A DNA stretch of 64,000 bases from Cupriavidus taiwanensis. Lineage in GTDB: Bacteria > Pseudomonadota > Gammaproteobacteria > Burkholderiales > Burkholderiaceae. The notes under the pieces are model-generated. The model was given only the letters and a program-made list of their open reading frames with translations. It had not been told where the DNA came from and did no database searches. The stretch lies in the NCBI RefSeq assembly GCF_900250075.1, contig NZ_LT977071.1, positions 1,879,901 through 1,943,900 on the forward strand, in the 5' to 3' direction. The translations under genes were made by a program, and so were the position numbers. Of the stretch, positions 17,970 through 27,489 are shown one piece after another; position 1 is the stretch's first letter; each line of letters starts with the position of its first letter.

Positions 17970-18319
17970 CGCGCTTTGCCAGCCGGTTTCTCGACCCCTG
18001 ATGCAGCCGGCGAACCAATGGCTCAACCGATATGCATGAGGAAACCTATGTCGTTTTGTGGCAAAAAGCAAGCAGCGTGCCGGAACCGGCAACGCACTAT
18101 GCAAGGGCGCCGGAACGTCGATTGGGGCGATTACCGATAACAATGCAGACATGGAGTGCGGCCGCGCGAGCCAAGGCACCAGAAATATGTGCTGGCGTAC
18201 TAAGCGGCGGCCGGAAACCTGCCAAAGTCCAACCTGGCGAATCTTTGCGCCCCACGATTCTCCTTTGCGCCGCATAAAGACCCATGCCTGGGAAACGCTT
18301 GCCATCGCACCACACTGCC

Positions 18320-20332
18320 ATGCGTCGGGCCGTCAAGCTGACGCTGGCTCCCTGCGTCGTCATGCTGGCGCTGGCCGGCTGCGAACGCGATCCCGAGCGC
18401 CGCACCGCGGCGCCGGTGCCGTCTGGTACCGCATCGGGGGCGGTGGCCGCCAAGCCGGTTCCCGCGCAAGTGCCCGCGGAACGCCCGCCGCCCGCAGCGA
18501 CAGTACCGGCAGCACCGCCGCGGCCATGGTTCGACGACGTCGTGGATGCCGAAGGCAAGCTGGTGCGGGAAGCCTATCTGGCGATCGCGTCCGATTACAG
18601 CAGCGACGAGGCCATCGCCTATCGCTACGGCCCGGCCAATACCAGGCCGGTGGCGGGGGCGCCAACGCACTGGCAGCCGGACGACAAGACCTTCTATCCG
18701 CACGGCAATCCCTGCTATCAGAAGGAGTTTCCCAAGTCCGAGCTGGATCACAGCCTTAAGGTCATCTATCAGCTGGGCCAGATGGATTGCTCCCGCAACG
18801 ATTACGGCAGCAATATGGGGGATGTCATTTATCGCGCCGATGCGGCGTCGGACCCTGGCGTTACCTCGCTGCTGACGCTGGCGCTGAGTGCCGGGACGGT
18901 TGCCGAGAAACCGCAGTTGCCGTGGGTTTACGGGCATGTCGCGACCGACCCCCAGTTGAAAAACCATATTGCGGCCAATGGCGGCGAATTGCCCAGGCGC
19001 CCGATTGCCATGGGCCGCTGCAGCGAACACGACTGTGCCCAGGCCTTGATCGCGTTCCAGAACGGGCTGATTGCCTCGGTCGGCAGCAATACCGCCTCGC
19101 ACTCGGCGGCCGTGAAATTGCCCGCGGGCAAGGTGCCTACGGCGATTGCGATCACGACCAACTCGGAATTCGCCCTGGTGACGATCTGGGATACCGTCGC
19201 CTTCAAGGGCCAGGTGGCCGTGCTGGCGCTGGGCAGCCTGGCCGATGGCAGCAAGGTCGGCGGCCCCTATGATCCCAGCGCGGGCTCGTGGCCGGGTCTT
19301 TACCCCGGCCTGCGCAATATGTCCAACTTCGTCTTTATCAAGCTGCTGGGCTTTATCGACCTGCCCGGCATGGTGGCGCCGACCGACATCTCGGCGGTAA
19401 CGGATTTTGGCGTGATGCAGGACAACAGCACGCAAGGCTGGCTGATCGACCCGGTCGGCCGCCGCGGCGCCAGCCGGACCAAGACGGAGGTAAACCCGGC
19501 CACCAGCAGCGTCAACCAGAAGAGCTTCACGCGCACGGGCATCAACGGCAAGCTGGTGTCCCGGGCCGGCGTGGCGGCGGTGATTTCGAAGTCCGAGAAA
19601 AAGGTGATCTTCCTCGATCTGAAGCCGCTGTTCGACAAGGTCAACCGGGCCTACTTCGAAGGCAGCCATGCCGCGCTGCAAGCGACGCTGGCCAACACCG
19701 GCCTGGGCGATGCCCAGTGGCCGCCGGTATTTGCCGTCGACAACTACGCGCCGGCCATCGTCAAGTCGGTCCGCCTGCCGCAGAAGCCCACGGCCGTCAG
19801 GATCTCGATCCTGCCGATTCCCGGCCGCGCCTGGGTGGCGACGGAGGAAGGCAAGATCCGCGCGTTCTCCGTGGCGGGGCTGCAGTCCGGCCGCAATCCC
19901 GACCCGAAGCTGATCGAGGAGATGCTGAGCGTGCAGGTCGGCAAGAATCCCACCAGCATGAAGCACCATGTCAACGTGGGACTGGGCAATTCCAACACCC
20001 GGCTATGGGTGGTCTCGCGTGGCGCGCAGAAGATCCAGTTGGTCGACATGGTGGGCCTGACCGTGGAGAAGACGCTGCAGGACTCGCGCATCGTCGACCC
20101 CATCACGGTGGACGAGACCCAGCAGAACCCGCTGCTGACCAGCGTGATCACCATTGCGGACTACACCGGCAGGCAGGTGATGAACTACCGTTATGCGCCG
20201 ATTGCCCTGCAAGGCGGGAATACGCCGTTGCATATCGGCGTGGGCAAGTCGGGCAATGCGCCGTTCGAGTTCGGCGGCGCCTACGACGTGCCCGGCAAGC
20301 CGTTCGATTTCACCCAGAGCAATGTGCCGTGA
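18320..20332 (+). CDS. Large lipoprotein of unknown function, possibly beta-propeller-like
   Basis: The 670-residue protein has a lipoprotein signal (MRRAVKLTLAPCVVMLALAGC) followed by a Pro/Ala-rich linker to about residue 75. The globular part has repeated short beta-rich units such as AWVATEEGKIRAFSVAGLQSG and RLWVVSRGAQKIQLVDMVGL, which resemble beta-propeller blades. Four cysteines (CYQKEF, QMDCSRND, GRCSEHDC) could form disulfides. ATG 18320 is preferred over ATG 18284 because it gives a standard 21-residue signal. It is convergent with the YVTN-protein gene. Anchoring in the envelope is inferred; its ligand is unknown. Confidence 0.65.
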   Translation: MRRAVKLTLAPCVVMLALAGCERDPERRTAAPVPSGTASGAVAAKPVPAQVPAERPPPAATVPAAPPRPWFDDVVDAEGKLVREAYLAIASDYSSDEAIAYRYGPANTRPVAGAPTHWQPDDKTFYPHGNPCYQKEFPKSELDHSLKVIYQLGQMDCSRNDYGSNMGDVIYRADAASDPGVTSLLTLALSAGTVAEKPQLPWVYGHVATDPQLKNHIAANGGELPRRPIAMGRCSEHDCAQALIAFQNGLIASVGSNTASHSAAVKLPAGKVPTAIAITTNSEFALVTIWDTVAFKGQVAVLALGSLADGSKVGGPYDPSAGSWPGLYPGLRNMSNFVFIKLLGFIDLPGMVAPTDISAVTDFGVMQDNSTQGWLIDPVGRRGASRTKTEVNPATSSVNQKSFTRTGINGKLVSRAGVAAVISKSEKKVIFLDLKPLFDKVNRAYFEGSHAALQATLANTGLGDAQWPPVFAVDNYAPAIVKSVRLPQKPTAVRISILPIPGRAWVATEEGKIRAFSVAGLQSGRNPDPKLIEEMLSVQVGKNPTSMKHHVNVGLGNSNTRLWVVSRGAQKIQLVDMVGLTVEKTLQDSRIVDPITVDETQQNPLLTSVITIADYTGRQVMNYRYAPIALQGGNTPLHIGVGKSGNAPFEFGGAYDVPGKPFDFTQSNVP

Positions 20333-20371
20333 GCACCCTGCCCCGTGCTGCCGCGCTGCTCGCGATCGCGC

Positions 20372-21763
20372 TCAGGGCGCGCTGACCAGCACCGCGTTGG
20401 CCGGGTCCGGCGGCGCGCTGCCCTCCATCACCACCAGCTGCACCGGTGACGGCGCCTGCGGCGACAGCGTCGGCACCACCTCCCGCAGCGGCCCGATCGC
20501 GGTGCCGTTGGCCATGCCGGCCGGGTTGGTCCTGAAGCTTGCCACCGGCGTCTTCTGCCCGCCCGCGTAGACGCTGTATTGCGTTTCCGGCTTCAGCTTG
20601 AACAGCGAGACCTCGAGCGCGTCGACCACGCCCAGGTTGCGCGCCACGACAAAGCCTTTGGCGTCGCCGCCGCGGACCGGCTTGAGCGCAACGTTGAGCG
20701 GCTCGGTGTTCGCGCGCGGCACCAGGTTGTCGGTGCCGGCGCCGCCGGGCACCGCATTGCTGACATAGACCAGCGCCTGCGGCGCCTGGCCCACCGGCAC
20801 GCGTGCGATGACGCGGTTGTCGGCGGTGTCGATCACATCCACCGCGTCGCCGTTTTCCAGGCCGACATAGACGCGCGAGCCATCGTCCGCCGCCCAGATG
20901 CCATGCGGCAGCGCGCCGACGGGAATGGTCGCGACCAGCGTGGGCGTAGCCTCGGTGGTGAACACCTTCACCACGTTCTCGCCACCTACCGTGACATAGG
21001 TATGCGTGCCGCGCGCGGTGCGGGCAAAGGCCAGGTGGTTGGTGATAAAGCCGGTATCGAACACGCCTTTCACGGCCAGCTTCCCGGTATCGATGCGCGT
21101 GACCTTGCCCACGTCCTTGTGCGTCATCCAGACTTCCTTGAAGTCGGGCGTGAACTGCAGGAAGGGCGAGAACGGGCTGGCCACGTCCAGCCGCTTCACC
21201 ACCTTGCGGGCCCTGACGTCGATCACGTCGACCACCGGATTGAAGCTGGAGACGACGAAGGCCAGCTTGCCCGCCGGGTGGAACAGCACCATGCCCGGCC
21301 CTGCCGTGGTCGGGATGCGCCGGGTTTCGCGGAAGGTGGCGGGATCGATCACGGAGATATAGTCTTCGCCGCGCACCACCACCCATACCTCCTTGCCATC
21401 GGCGGTAAAGAAGCCCTCGTGCGGCGAGCGGCCGATATAGGCGATGCCCTTGACCCGGTTGGTGGCGGTATCGATGAACGCGACCGAGTTGGAGCCATTG
21501 GAGATGGCGATCAGCGTCCGGTGGTCCGGTGAGAACCCCAGGCCGTGTACGTTGAGTTCGCCCTTGTACAGCGGCGACAGCACGTCGGGCCGTGCATTGC
21601 CGAGCCGGATCTGGCCCAGCAGCCGGTTGGCGGCGGGGTCGATCACCGACACGGTGTTGCTGTTCTGGTCGGCGGTGTAGACGCGGTCCTGTGGTTGCGG
21701 GGCGGCGGTGGCCAGTGGCGCGCCGAGGGAAATGGCCAGGGCGACAAGGGTGTTTTTCTTCAT
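20372..21763 (-). CDS. Secreted YVTN-type beta-propeller protein
   Basis: The 463-residue protein has a signal peptide (MKKNTLVALAISLGAPLATAA) followed by repeated 40-45 residue blades with the YVTN pattern: RVYTADQNSNTVSVIDPAANRLLGQI, TLIAISNGSNSVAFIDTATNRV, EVWVVVRGEDYISVIDPATF and RVYVGLENGDAVDVIDTADNRV. The repeats continue to about residue 340 and a separate beta-rich C-terminal domain follows. Such YncE/NirD-like propellers are periplasmic binding scaffolds. It follows the DUF305 gene by 32 nt, so the two form one operon. An alternative start at ATG 21793 almost touches the DUF305 stop. Confidence 0.85.
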   Translation of the reverse strand: MKKNTLVALAISLGAPLATAAPQPQDRVYTADQNSNTVSVIDPAANRLLGQIRLGNARPDVLSPLYKGELNVHGLGFSPDHRTLIAISNGSNSVAFIDTATNRVKGIAYIGRSPHEGFFTADGKEVWVVVRGEDYISVIDPATFRETRRIPTTAGPGMVLFHPAGKLAFVVSSFNPVVDVIDVRARKVVKRLDVASPFSPFLQFTPDFKEVWMTHKDVGKVTRIDTGKLAVKGVFDTGFITNHLAFARTARGTHTYVTVGGENVVKVFTTEATPTLVATIPVGALPHGIWAADDGSRVYVGLENGDAVDVIDTADNRVIARVPVGQAPQALVYVSNAVPGGAGTDNLVPRANTEPLNVALKPVRGGDAKGFVVARNLGVVDALEVSLFKLKPETQYSVYAGGQKTPVASFRTNPAGMANGTAIGPLREVVPTLSPQAPSPVQLVVMEGSAPPDPANAVLVSAP

Positions 21764-21795
21764 GGCGGTAAGGGGGATGGATGCGGTTGGCATGG

Positions 21796-22230
21796 TCAGC
21801 GCGGCGTGACCTGCGATGGCTGGGCCTGGTGGCGCTGCAGCCACGCCTGCATCAGCCGTATCTCGTTCTGCTGCTCGGTGATGATGCCCTGAGCCAGGTT
21901 GCGCAGCGCCGGATCCTTGCCGTACAGCAGCAGCGCCTTGGCCATGTCGATCGCGCCCTGGTGGTGCGGGATCATCATGGCGACGAAGTCGTGGTCCGGG
22001 TCGCCGTTGGTGGGCGCCTGCGTCATGCCGTGGTGCATTACGTTCATGGCGTCGTCGATCAGGGCGGCATAGGGCTTGGCGGTGCTGGCGATGAAGGGCG
22101 GAGGTGCCGACTGGCCCGGGTGCTGGTGGGCGTTCTGGGCCGGCGCGGCCAGGCTGGCGGCCGACAGGCACAGTGCCGCCAGGGCGCGTGCCGTGGTGCG
22201 GGCGCCATGGCGTGAGGGACTTCGTTGCAT
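21796..22230 (-). CDS. DUF305 family secreted protein
   Basis: The 144-residue protein has a signal peptide (to about residue 33, AAPAQ) and the DUF305 ferritin-like helical domain with its motif DFVAMMIPHHQGAIDMAKALLLYGKDPALRNLAQGII; the paired histidines HH and M-M are typical of metal-linked members. A GGAGA ribosome binding site supports ATG 22230. The family is often found near copper or other metal resistance genes. Its partner here is the YVTN protein directly downstream. A metal-related periplasmic role is an inference from the family. Confidence 0.88.
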   Translation of the reverse strand: MQRSPSRHGARTTARALAALCLSAASLAAPAQNAHQHPGQSAPPPFIASTAKPYAALIDDAMNVMHHGMTQAPTNGDPDHDFVAMMIPHHQGAIDMAKALLLYGKDPALRNLAQGIITEQQNEIRLMQAWLQRHQAQPSQVTPR

Positions 22231-22370
22231 CGCAGGGTCTCCGGGTGGCCACGGACTGGCGTGGGTCTGGGTCGGGATGGTTTCCTGCGTATACACGTGG
22301 GCGGGCTGGACTATTCCGTCACGCGTGAAAAATATTGGTTGGGGTCGGGTGCTTGGCGGGCGCGGCTGTT

Positions 22371-22420
22371 TCGCCGGCGTAGCCGGCGACCTCCTTTCTG
22401 TCCGAGCGACAGAAAGGAGG
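22371..22420. repeat. Double perfect hairpin repeat
   Basis: TCGCCGGC-GTA-GCCGGCGA (22371-22389) abuts a second perfect stem, CCTCCTTTCTGTC with loop CGAGC and GACAGAAAGGAGG (22390-22420, 13 bp). It lies in the 575-bp stretch 22231-22805 between the DUF305 and beta-lactamase genes, where I see no supported gene. Such back-to-back stems look like a dispersed intergenic repeat (REP/MITE-like) and could also act as a terminator. Confidence 0.6.
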
Positions 22421-22730
22421 CAAAGAGCGCGTCGCCTAAGCGGCTGGCTAAGGCGGCGTCGGTTGTTCCAGCGGCGGTGACTTGCGGTCCGGCGGTTGGT
22501 GGTTCCACCCTGCTGACGCTACCTGGATGTGCCTGGCGTTCGAGGTCGGATGGACGAACCCGACTTTAGGTCGGTGGCCGCCTTCTAACTGCGTTGTCGG
22601 TTGGACGCCTTCGGCTGCGCTGCGCGCGCTCCCTATCTCAGGTCTGCTGCCCGGGCACGGAATGCGTCGCGGCGCTCGCATGCGTTGTTGGTATTGATCA
22701 CCACGAACGTACCGAACCTGCTTGTTTGCT

Positions 22731-22756
22731 CCCCTCTCCCGCTTGCGGGAGAGGGG
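22731..22756. repeat. REP-like palindrome of the CCCCTCTCCCGC type
   Basis: CCCCTCTCCCGC and GCGGGAGAGGGG form a perfect 12-bp stem around TT, followed by GCGGGGGTGAGGGC. This exact style of intergenic palindrome is very common in proteobacterial genomes. It lies 50 bp downstream of the beta-lactamase stop codon (minus-strand gene) and may end its mRNA. Confidence 0.7.
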
Positions 22757-22805
22757 CGGGGGTGAGGGCCGGCGCATCCACGAAGTCAACCGCCTCAATC
22801 GCCCC

Positions 22806-24011
22806 TCAAGGCTTGCCTTCCCCCACCGGCTGTCCGTCCAGATACTGCAGCACCTTGAACGCCGCCTTCACCCGCTCCGCGACCGGGTAGTTCTTGTTTG
22901 CCAGCATCACGATGCCGATGCGCTGCGACGGTACGTAAGCGACATAGGCGCCGAAGCCATTGGTCGAGCCAGTCTTGTTGACCAGCATGGCGCTGCGCGC
23001 CGGCTGCGGCGGCTCCAGTCGCGCCACCGGGTTGGCCTCGAACACCACCTGCGGCGAGCTGCCTGCCAGCACGCTGTCGCGCGATGCCGGCCAGGGGTAC
23101 ATTTCCCACGCCAGCCCTTGCACCATGTCGCCGACCTTGAAGTAACCGGTGCGGGTGGTGGCCAGCGCGCGCTGCAGGGTCTGGTCCAGCCCGCTGCTGT
23201 CGATATTGGCCATGACGAAGCGCATCATGTCGGCCGACGTGGTCTTGACGCCGTAGGCCTCGGCATCCAGCACGCCCGGCGTGACGCGGACCGCCTTGCC
23301 GCCCCTGGCGTAGCCATAGGCATAGTCCTTCATGCGCGCCTTCGGCACCGTGATGTAGGTGCTGCGCAGCCCGAGCGCGGGGAACAGTGTCTTCTCCATC
23401 AGCACGTCGAACGGCTGGCCCATGCTGCGCGCGGCCAGGTAGCCGAACAGGCCGATGCTGGGATTCGAGTATTGCCGGTGGGTGCCGGGGGCGTAGCGGG
23501 GACGCCAGTCGCGGAAATAGTCGACCATCTTGCCGGTGTCGGTGACGGCCTCAGGAAACTGCAGCGGCAGCCCGCCGGCCGCATACGTGCCCAGGTCCAG
23601 CAGGCTGGTCGCGCCCACGCTGCTGCCCGCGAGTTGCGGCAGGTGCTTCGCCGCATTGTCGGTCAGCGACAGGTCGCCGCGGGCTTGCGCATAGGCGGCC
23701 AGCGTCGCGGTGAAGGTCTTGCTGACCGAACCGATCTCGAACAGCGTATCGGCGTCGACCTTGCGTCCTTCCCTCTTGGCGGCGACGCCGTAGTGGAAGT
23801 CGTACTGCTTGCCGCCGGCCGTGACAGTCACGGCCATGCCCGGCACATCGTGCGCCTGCATCAGAGGCTGGATTGCCGCGTCGACGACACGCCTGAGCGC
23901 GGCCGCATCGACACGCTCGGCAGCATGGGCACCGGCACCGGCACCGGCGCCGCAAAGCAGCGCCGCGGCGGCGGCAATGGCTTGCATTGCCTTGTGAAGA
24001 GTTTGGTTCAT
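22806..24011 (-). CDS. ampC: Class C beta-lactamase
   Basis: The 401-residue precursor has a signal peptide (to about residue 31) and all class C motifs: the nucleophile S95-V-S-K98, Y181-S-N183, and K346-T-G348, at the usual spacing. Its length matches AmpC enzymes with their signal. It would hydrolyse cephalosporins in the periplasm. No ampR gene is adjacent, so inducible AmpR control is not evident. ATG 24011 is chosen because the signal peptide begins there; the upstream frame is arginine-rich. A TCAGA-TCG-TCTGA palindrome overlaps its ribosome binding site region. Confidence 0.9.
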   Translation of the reverse strand: MNQTLHKAMQAIAAAAALLCGAGAGAGAHAAERVDAAALRRVVDAAIQPLMQAHDVPGMAVTVTAGGKQYDFHYGVAAKREGRKVDADTLFEIGSVSKTFTATLAAYAQARGDLSLTDNAAKHLPQLAGSSVGATSLLDLGTYAAGGLPLQFPEAVTDTGKMVDYFRDWRPRYAPGTHRQYSNPSIGLFGYLAARSMGQPFDVLMEKTLFPALGLRSTYITVPKARMKDYAYGYARGGKAVRVTPGVLDAEAYGVKTTSADMMRFVMANIDSSGLDQTLQRALATTRTGYFKVGDMVQGLAWEMYPWPASRDSVLAGSSPQVVFEANPVARLEPPQPARSAMLVNKTGSTNGFGAYVAYVPSQRIGIVMLANKNYPVAERVKAAFKVLQYLDGQPVGEGKP

Positions 24012-24012
24012 A

Positions 24013-24025
24013 TCAGATCGTCTGA
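24013..24025. promoter_or_regulatory. Palindrome before the beta-lactamase start
   Basis: TCAGA-TCG-TCTGA directly precedes the ATG of the class C beta-lactamase. It could be an operator or reduce ribosome binding; no known regulator motif is matched. Confidence 0.25.
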
Positions 24026-24138
24026 CCGTGGTGCGCCGGCACACAGCGCAGCCGGCGCGGGAAATAAGCGAGACTTTACCGGCTCCCGGGCCTCGCCCGC
24101 CCAAACCTGTGTCCGATGACCGCGCCGGATCGGTCTTC

Positions 24139-24156
24139 CAGTCATCGTTCTGTCAT
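24139..24156 (+). promoter_or_regulatory. PhoB box upstream of phnC
   Basis: CAGTCAT-CGTT-CTGTCAT is two 7-bp direct repeats separated by 4 bp, matching the PHO box pattern (CTGTCAT repeated with an 11-bp period). It ends 45 bp before the phnC start codon, so phosphate starvation induction via PhoB is expected. Confidence 0.75.
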
Positions 24157-24201
24157 CCACCCCCGCCAGAATGCGCAGGTCAATCAAGTCAGGGAGTCGA
24201 C

Positions 24202-25056
24202 ATGACGCACGCAATTGAAGTCCGCGGCCTGAGCAAATCGTTCCGTGCGGACCGCAAGGCGCTTGACGATGTCACGCTGCAGATCGCACCGGGCGAGATG
24301 GTCGCGCTGCTGGGCGCGTCCGGATCCGGCAAGTCTACGCTGCTGCGCCACGTGGCCGGCTTCGTCACCGGCGACGCCGGCGCCGGCGAGATCCTGGTCA
24401 ACGGCCGCCACGTGCAGCGCAACGGCCGCCTGGCCGGCAACGTGCGCCAGGTGCGGCGCGAGATCGGATTCGTGTTCCAGCAGTTCAACCTGGTGGGACG
24501 CCTGCCGGTCATCACCAATGTGCTGGTCGGCATGCTGGCGCGTGTACCCAAATGGCGCGGCCTGCTGCGCGCGTTCAGGGCCGACGAAATCCGCAGGGGG
24601 CTCGATGCGCTTGCGCAAGTTGGTATAGACGACTATGCCTTTCAGCGTGCCTCGACGCTGTCGGGCGGCCAGCAGCAGCGCGCCGCGATTGCGCGCACGC
24701 TGGTGCAGAACGCCAGCGTGATCCTGGCCGACGAGCCGATCGCCTCGCTCGATCCCGAATCCTCGCGCCGCGTGATGTCGCTGCTCAGGCAGATCAACCG
24801 CACCCGCAAGGTGGCGGTGGTGGTGTCGCTGCACCAGGTGGACGTAGCCATGCGCTACTGCCCGCGCGTGGTGGCGTTGCGCCACGGCAAGGTGGTCTAT
24901 GACGGCCCCTCGGCCGCGCTGACGCCGGCCATGCTGCGCGACCTCTACGGCACCGAAGCGGACGAACTGCTGCGCGATGCCATCCCTGAAGACGACGACA
25001 GCGCCGCGCCCATGCCGGCGCCGGCGCTGGTCACGATGAACCTGGCCGCCGCCTGA
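24202..25056 (+). CDS. phnC: Phosphonate ABC transporter ATP-binding protein PhnC
   Basis: The 284-residue ATPase has Walker A (GASGSGKST near residue 39), the signature [15 protein letters not shown], Walker B ([14 protein letters not shown]) and the H-loop ([11 protein letters not shown]). AGGGAG lies just upstream of ATG 24202. With PhnD and PhnE it imports phosphonates. It is the first gene of phnC-phnD-phnE-acetyltransferase, and a PHO box precedes it. The C-terminal about 30 residues (after [10 protein letters not shown]) are a non-conserved tail. Confidence 0.95.
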   Translation: MTHAIEVRGLSKSFRADRKALDDVTLQIAPGEMVALLGASGSGKSTLLRHVAGFVTGDAGAGEILVNGRHVQRNGRLAGNVRQVRREIGFVFQQFNLVGRLPVITNVLVGMLARVPKWRGLLRAFRADEIRRGLDALAQVGIDDYAFQRASTLSGGQQQRAAIARTLVQNASVILADEPIASLDPESSRRVMSLLRQINRTRKVAVVVSLHQVDVAMRYCPRVVALRHGKVVYDGPSAALTPAMLRDLYGTEADELLRDAIPEDDDSAAPMPAPALVTMNLAAA

Positions 25057-25105
25057 GCGGTTGGCGCAGCCCCATTCCCCAAACCGCTTTCCATCGGAGT
25101 TGCCC

Positions 25106-26107
25106 ATGCTTCGCAGAACCTTCATCGCCGTCGCGGCCTCGGCCGCGGTTGCCCTCCCCGCCCTGCCTGCCTTCGCCCAGGAGGCAAAGAGCCTGAACAT
25201 CGGCTTCATCTCGACCGAATCGTCGTCCAACCTGAAGACCGCCTGGCAGCCGCTGATCGACGACCTGAGCAAGACCCTGGGCGTGCCGGTGAAGCCGTTC
25301 TTCGCCTCCGACTATGCCGGCATCATCGAAGGCATGCGTTTCAACAAGGTGCAGATCGCGTGGTTTGGCAACAAGTCGGCCATGGAAGCGGTCGACCGCG
25401 CCAGCGGCGAGGTGTTTGCGTCGGTGATCGACAAGGACGGCAACCCGGGCTACTGGTCGGTGCTGGTGGTCAACAAGGACAGCGACCTGAAGAGCGTCGA
25501 GGACGTGATCAGGCGCGGCAAGGACCTGACCTACGGCGCCGGCGACCCCAACTCCACCTCGGGCACGGCGGTGCCGGGCTTCTACCTGTGGAGCGCCAAC
25601 AAGGTCGAGCCCAAGACGCTGTTCAAGGCGGTGCGCATCGGCAACCATGAAACCAACCTGCTGTCGGTGCTGAACAAGCAGGTCGACGTGGCCGTCAACA
25701 ACACCGAGAACATGGAGCGCTACCGCATCAACACAGGCAAGAACGCCTATGACCAGGTGCGCGTGCTGTGGAAGTCGCCGCTGATCCCGGCCGACCCGAT
25801 GGTCTACCGCAAGGACCTGGCGCCGGAACTGAAGAAGAAGATCCAGACCTTCTTCGTCAACTACGGCAAGGGCACCGACGCGGCGCGCGAGAAGCAGGTG
25901 CTGGCCGGCCTGACTTACCAGGGCTTCCGCGCCTCGAACGACGCCCAGCTGGTGCCGATCCGCCAGATCGAGCTGGCGCGCGAAAAGGCCAAGATCGAAT
26001 CCGACACCACGCTGGCCGCCGCCGACAAGGAAAAGCGCCTGTCCGACGTGAGCCGCCGCCTGGCGGAGCTGGACAAGGCCGCCGCCAGCGCCGGCAGCAC
26101 GCAGTAA
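25106..26107 (+). CDS. phnD: Phosphonate-binding periplasmic protein PhnD
   Basis: The 333-residue protein has a signal peptide ([25 protein letters not shown]) and the PhnD fold: [25 protein letters not shown], the AGIIEGMRF segment, and [19 protein letters not shown], where family members contact the phosphonate group. A CGGAG ribosome binding site precedes it. The C-terminus is an unusually charged helical extension ([21 protein letters not shown]). It lies 49 nt after phnC. Confidence 0.95.
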   Translation: MLRRTFIAVAASAAVALPALPAFAQEAKSLNIGFISTESSSNLKTAWQPLIDDLSKTLGVPVKPFFASDYAGIIEGMRFNKVQIAWFGNKSAMEAVDRASGEVFASVIDKDGNPGYWSVLVVNKDSDLKSVEDVIRRGKDLTYGAGDPNSTSGTAVPGFYLWSANKVEPKTLFKAVRIGNHETNLLSVLNKQVDVAVNNTENMERYRINTGKNAYDQVRVLWKSPLIPADPMVYRKDLAPELKKKIQTFFVNYGKGTDAAREKQVLAGLTYQGFRASNDAQLVPIRQIELAREKAKIESDTTLAAADKEKRLSDVSRRLAELDKAAASAGSTQ

Positions 26108-26143
26108 CCGGTTCGCCACCACACTGTTCGACCTGTCTCACCG

Positions 26144-26164
26144 GGGCGGCGGCTGTCGCCGCCC
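26144..26164. other. Stem-loop between phnD and phnE
   Basis: GGGCGGCG, loop GCTGT, CGCCGCCC: a perfect 8-bp GC stem in the 100-nt gap after the binding-protein gene. Hairpins in this position commonly stabilise the abundant binding-protein mRNA relative to the permease mRNA. No T-run, so full termination is unlikely. Confidence 0.45.
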
Positions 26165-26207
26165 GCCTCGCACCGCTTTCCAATCCCCGCTATATCCGGA
26201 CCGCTCC

Positions 26208-27020
26208 ATGACCGTCTCCGCCACGCCTGGCCTGCCTCCCACGCCCCGAAGCCATGTGCGCCCGCCGCGCACGCCCCTTGCCGTGCCGCTGACCTGGGCG
26301 GTGCTGCTGGCCATGCTGGCCCTGTCCTGGCAAGGCGCCGACATGCGCCCGCTCGACCTGCTGCGCGATTCGGACAACATGGCCAGGTTCGCGGCCGACT
26401 TCTTCCCGCCGGATTTCCGCGACTGGCGCCACTACCTCGACGAGATGCTGGTGACCGTGCAGATCGCGCTGTGGGGCACGGCGCTGGCCGTGGTGGTGGC
26501 GGTGCCGCTGGGGCTGCTGTGCTCGGCCAATATCGTGCCGGCCTGGGTCTACCAGCCCGCGCGCCGCGTCATGGATGCATGCCGCGCCATCAATGAAATG
26601 GTGTTCGCCATGCTGTTTATCGTCGCGGTCGGGCTGGGCCCGTTCGCCGGCGTGCTGGCGATCTGGATCCATACCACCGGGGTGCTGGCCAAGCTGTTTG
26701 CCGAAGCGGTAGAAGCCATCGACCCGCGTCCGGTCGAAGGCGTGCGTGCCACCGGCGCCGGCCCGGTCGAGGAAATCGTCTACGGCGTGATTCCGCAGGT
26801 GCTGCCGCTGTGGCTGTCGTTCGCGCTGTACCGTTTCGAGTCCAACGTGCGCTCGGCGTCGGTGGTGGGCATCGTCGGCGCCGGCGGCATCGGCACCGTG
26901 CTGTGGGAAATCATCCGCAGCTTCCAGTACGGGCAGACCTGCGCGGTGATGATCATCATCATCGTGTTCGTCTCGGCCATCGACATCCTGTCGGCCCAGA
27001 TCCGCAAGGTGCTGGTCTGA
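26208..27020 (+). CDS. phnE: Phosphonate ABC transporter permease PhnE
   Basis: The 270-residue membrane protein has about six hydrophobic segments (for example [62 protein letters not shown]) and the permease coupling loop [29 protein letters not shown]. It is the sole permease in the operon, so it probably acts as a homodimer. It forms the channel for phosphonate import with PhnC. Confidence 0.93.
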   Translation: MTVSATPGLPPTPRSHVRPPRTPLAVPLTWAVLLAMLALSWQGADMRPLDLLRDSDNMARFAADFFPPDFRDWRHYLDEMLVTVQIALWGTALAVVVAVPLGLLCSANIVPAWVYQPARRVMDACRAINEMVFAMLFIVAVGLGPFAGVLAIWIHTTGVLAKLFAEAVEAIDPRPVEGVRATGAGPVEEIVYGVIPQVLPLWLSFALYRFESNVRSASVVGIVGAGGIGTVLWEIIRSFQYGQTCAVMIIIIVFVSAIDILSAQIRKVLV

Positions 27021-27025
27021 ACGCC

Positions 27026-27487
27026 ATGCCGACCACCGAAGTCTCGCTGGCGCTGCGCGAAGTGCGCGGCTCCGACGCGGAGCTGCTGCACCTGTCCGCG
27101 CTGCTGGCCGCGATGGACGGCGAGGCGCCGCTGCCGCTCGCCACCATGCGCGAGCGCTATGCCACCATGCGCCGCTATCCGGACTACCGCTGCTACATGA
27201 TGGTGGGCGCGAATGAGGTGCCGCTCGGCACCTTCAGCCTGCTGGTGTTCCCGGTGATGGTCCACGACGGGCGTCCGGAGGCGATCGTCGAAGCCGTGGT
27301 GGTGGCGCCGGCCGCGCGCGGCATGGGCATCGGCAAGGCCATGATGCGCGAGGCGATGCGGCTGGCGCGGGAAGCCGGTGCCGCCAAGCTGGCGCTGTCA
27401 TCCAGTGCGCGACGCCTGCGCGCGCACCGGTTCTATCGCCAGCTCGGCTTTACCGAGCATGGCATCAGCTTCAGCGTCGGGCTCTGA
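27026..27487 (+). CDS. phnO: GNAT acetyltransferase of the phn operon (PhnO-like)
   Basis: The 153-residue protein starts 5 nt after phnE. It has the GNAT acetyl-CoA motif VVVAPAARGMGIGKAMMREAM (R/Q-x-x-G-x-G/A) and a following helix-strand with SSSARRLRAHRFYRQLGF. PhnO in enterobacteria acetylates aminoalkylphosphonates, which protects the cell and permits their use by C-P lyase. The phn context makes that role likely, though sequence similarity to E. coli PhnO could not be measured. It is convergent with phnN. Confidence 0.8.
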   Translation: MPTTEVSLALREVRGSDAELLHLSALLAAMDGEAPLPLATMRERYATMRRYPDYRCYMMVGANEVPLGTFSLLVFPVMVHDGRPEAIVEAVVVAPAARGMGIGKAMMREAMRLAREAGAAKLALSSSARRLRAHRFYRQLGFTEHGISFSVGL

Positions 27488-27489
27488 AC

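Noticed and set aside
18200..19969. A 589-codon minus-strand frame opposite the large lipoprotein gene
   Set aside because: The lipoprotein frame has a proper signal peptide and normal amino acid composition; the antisense frame does not.
22231..22805. Short ORFs of about 60-115 codons in the spacer before the beta-lactamase gene
   Set aside because: They read through hairpin repeats (for example SPPPLSRKRERG from the CCCCTCTCCCGC palindrome) and have no supported starts.
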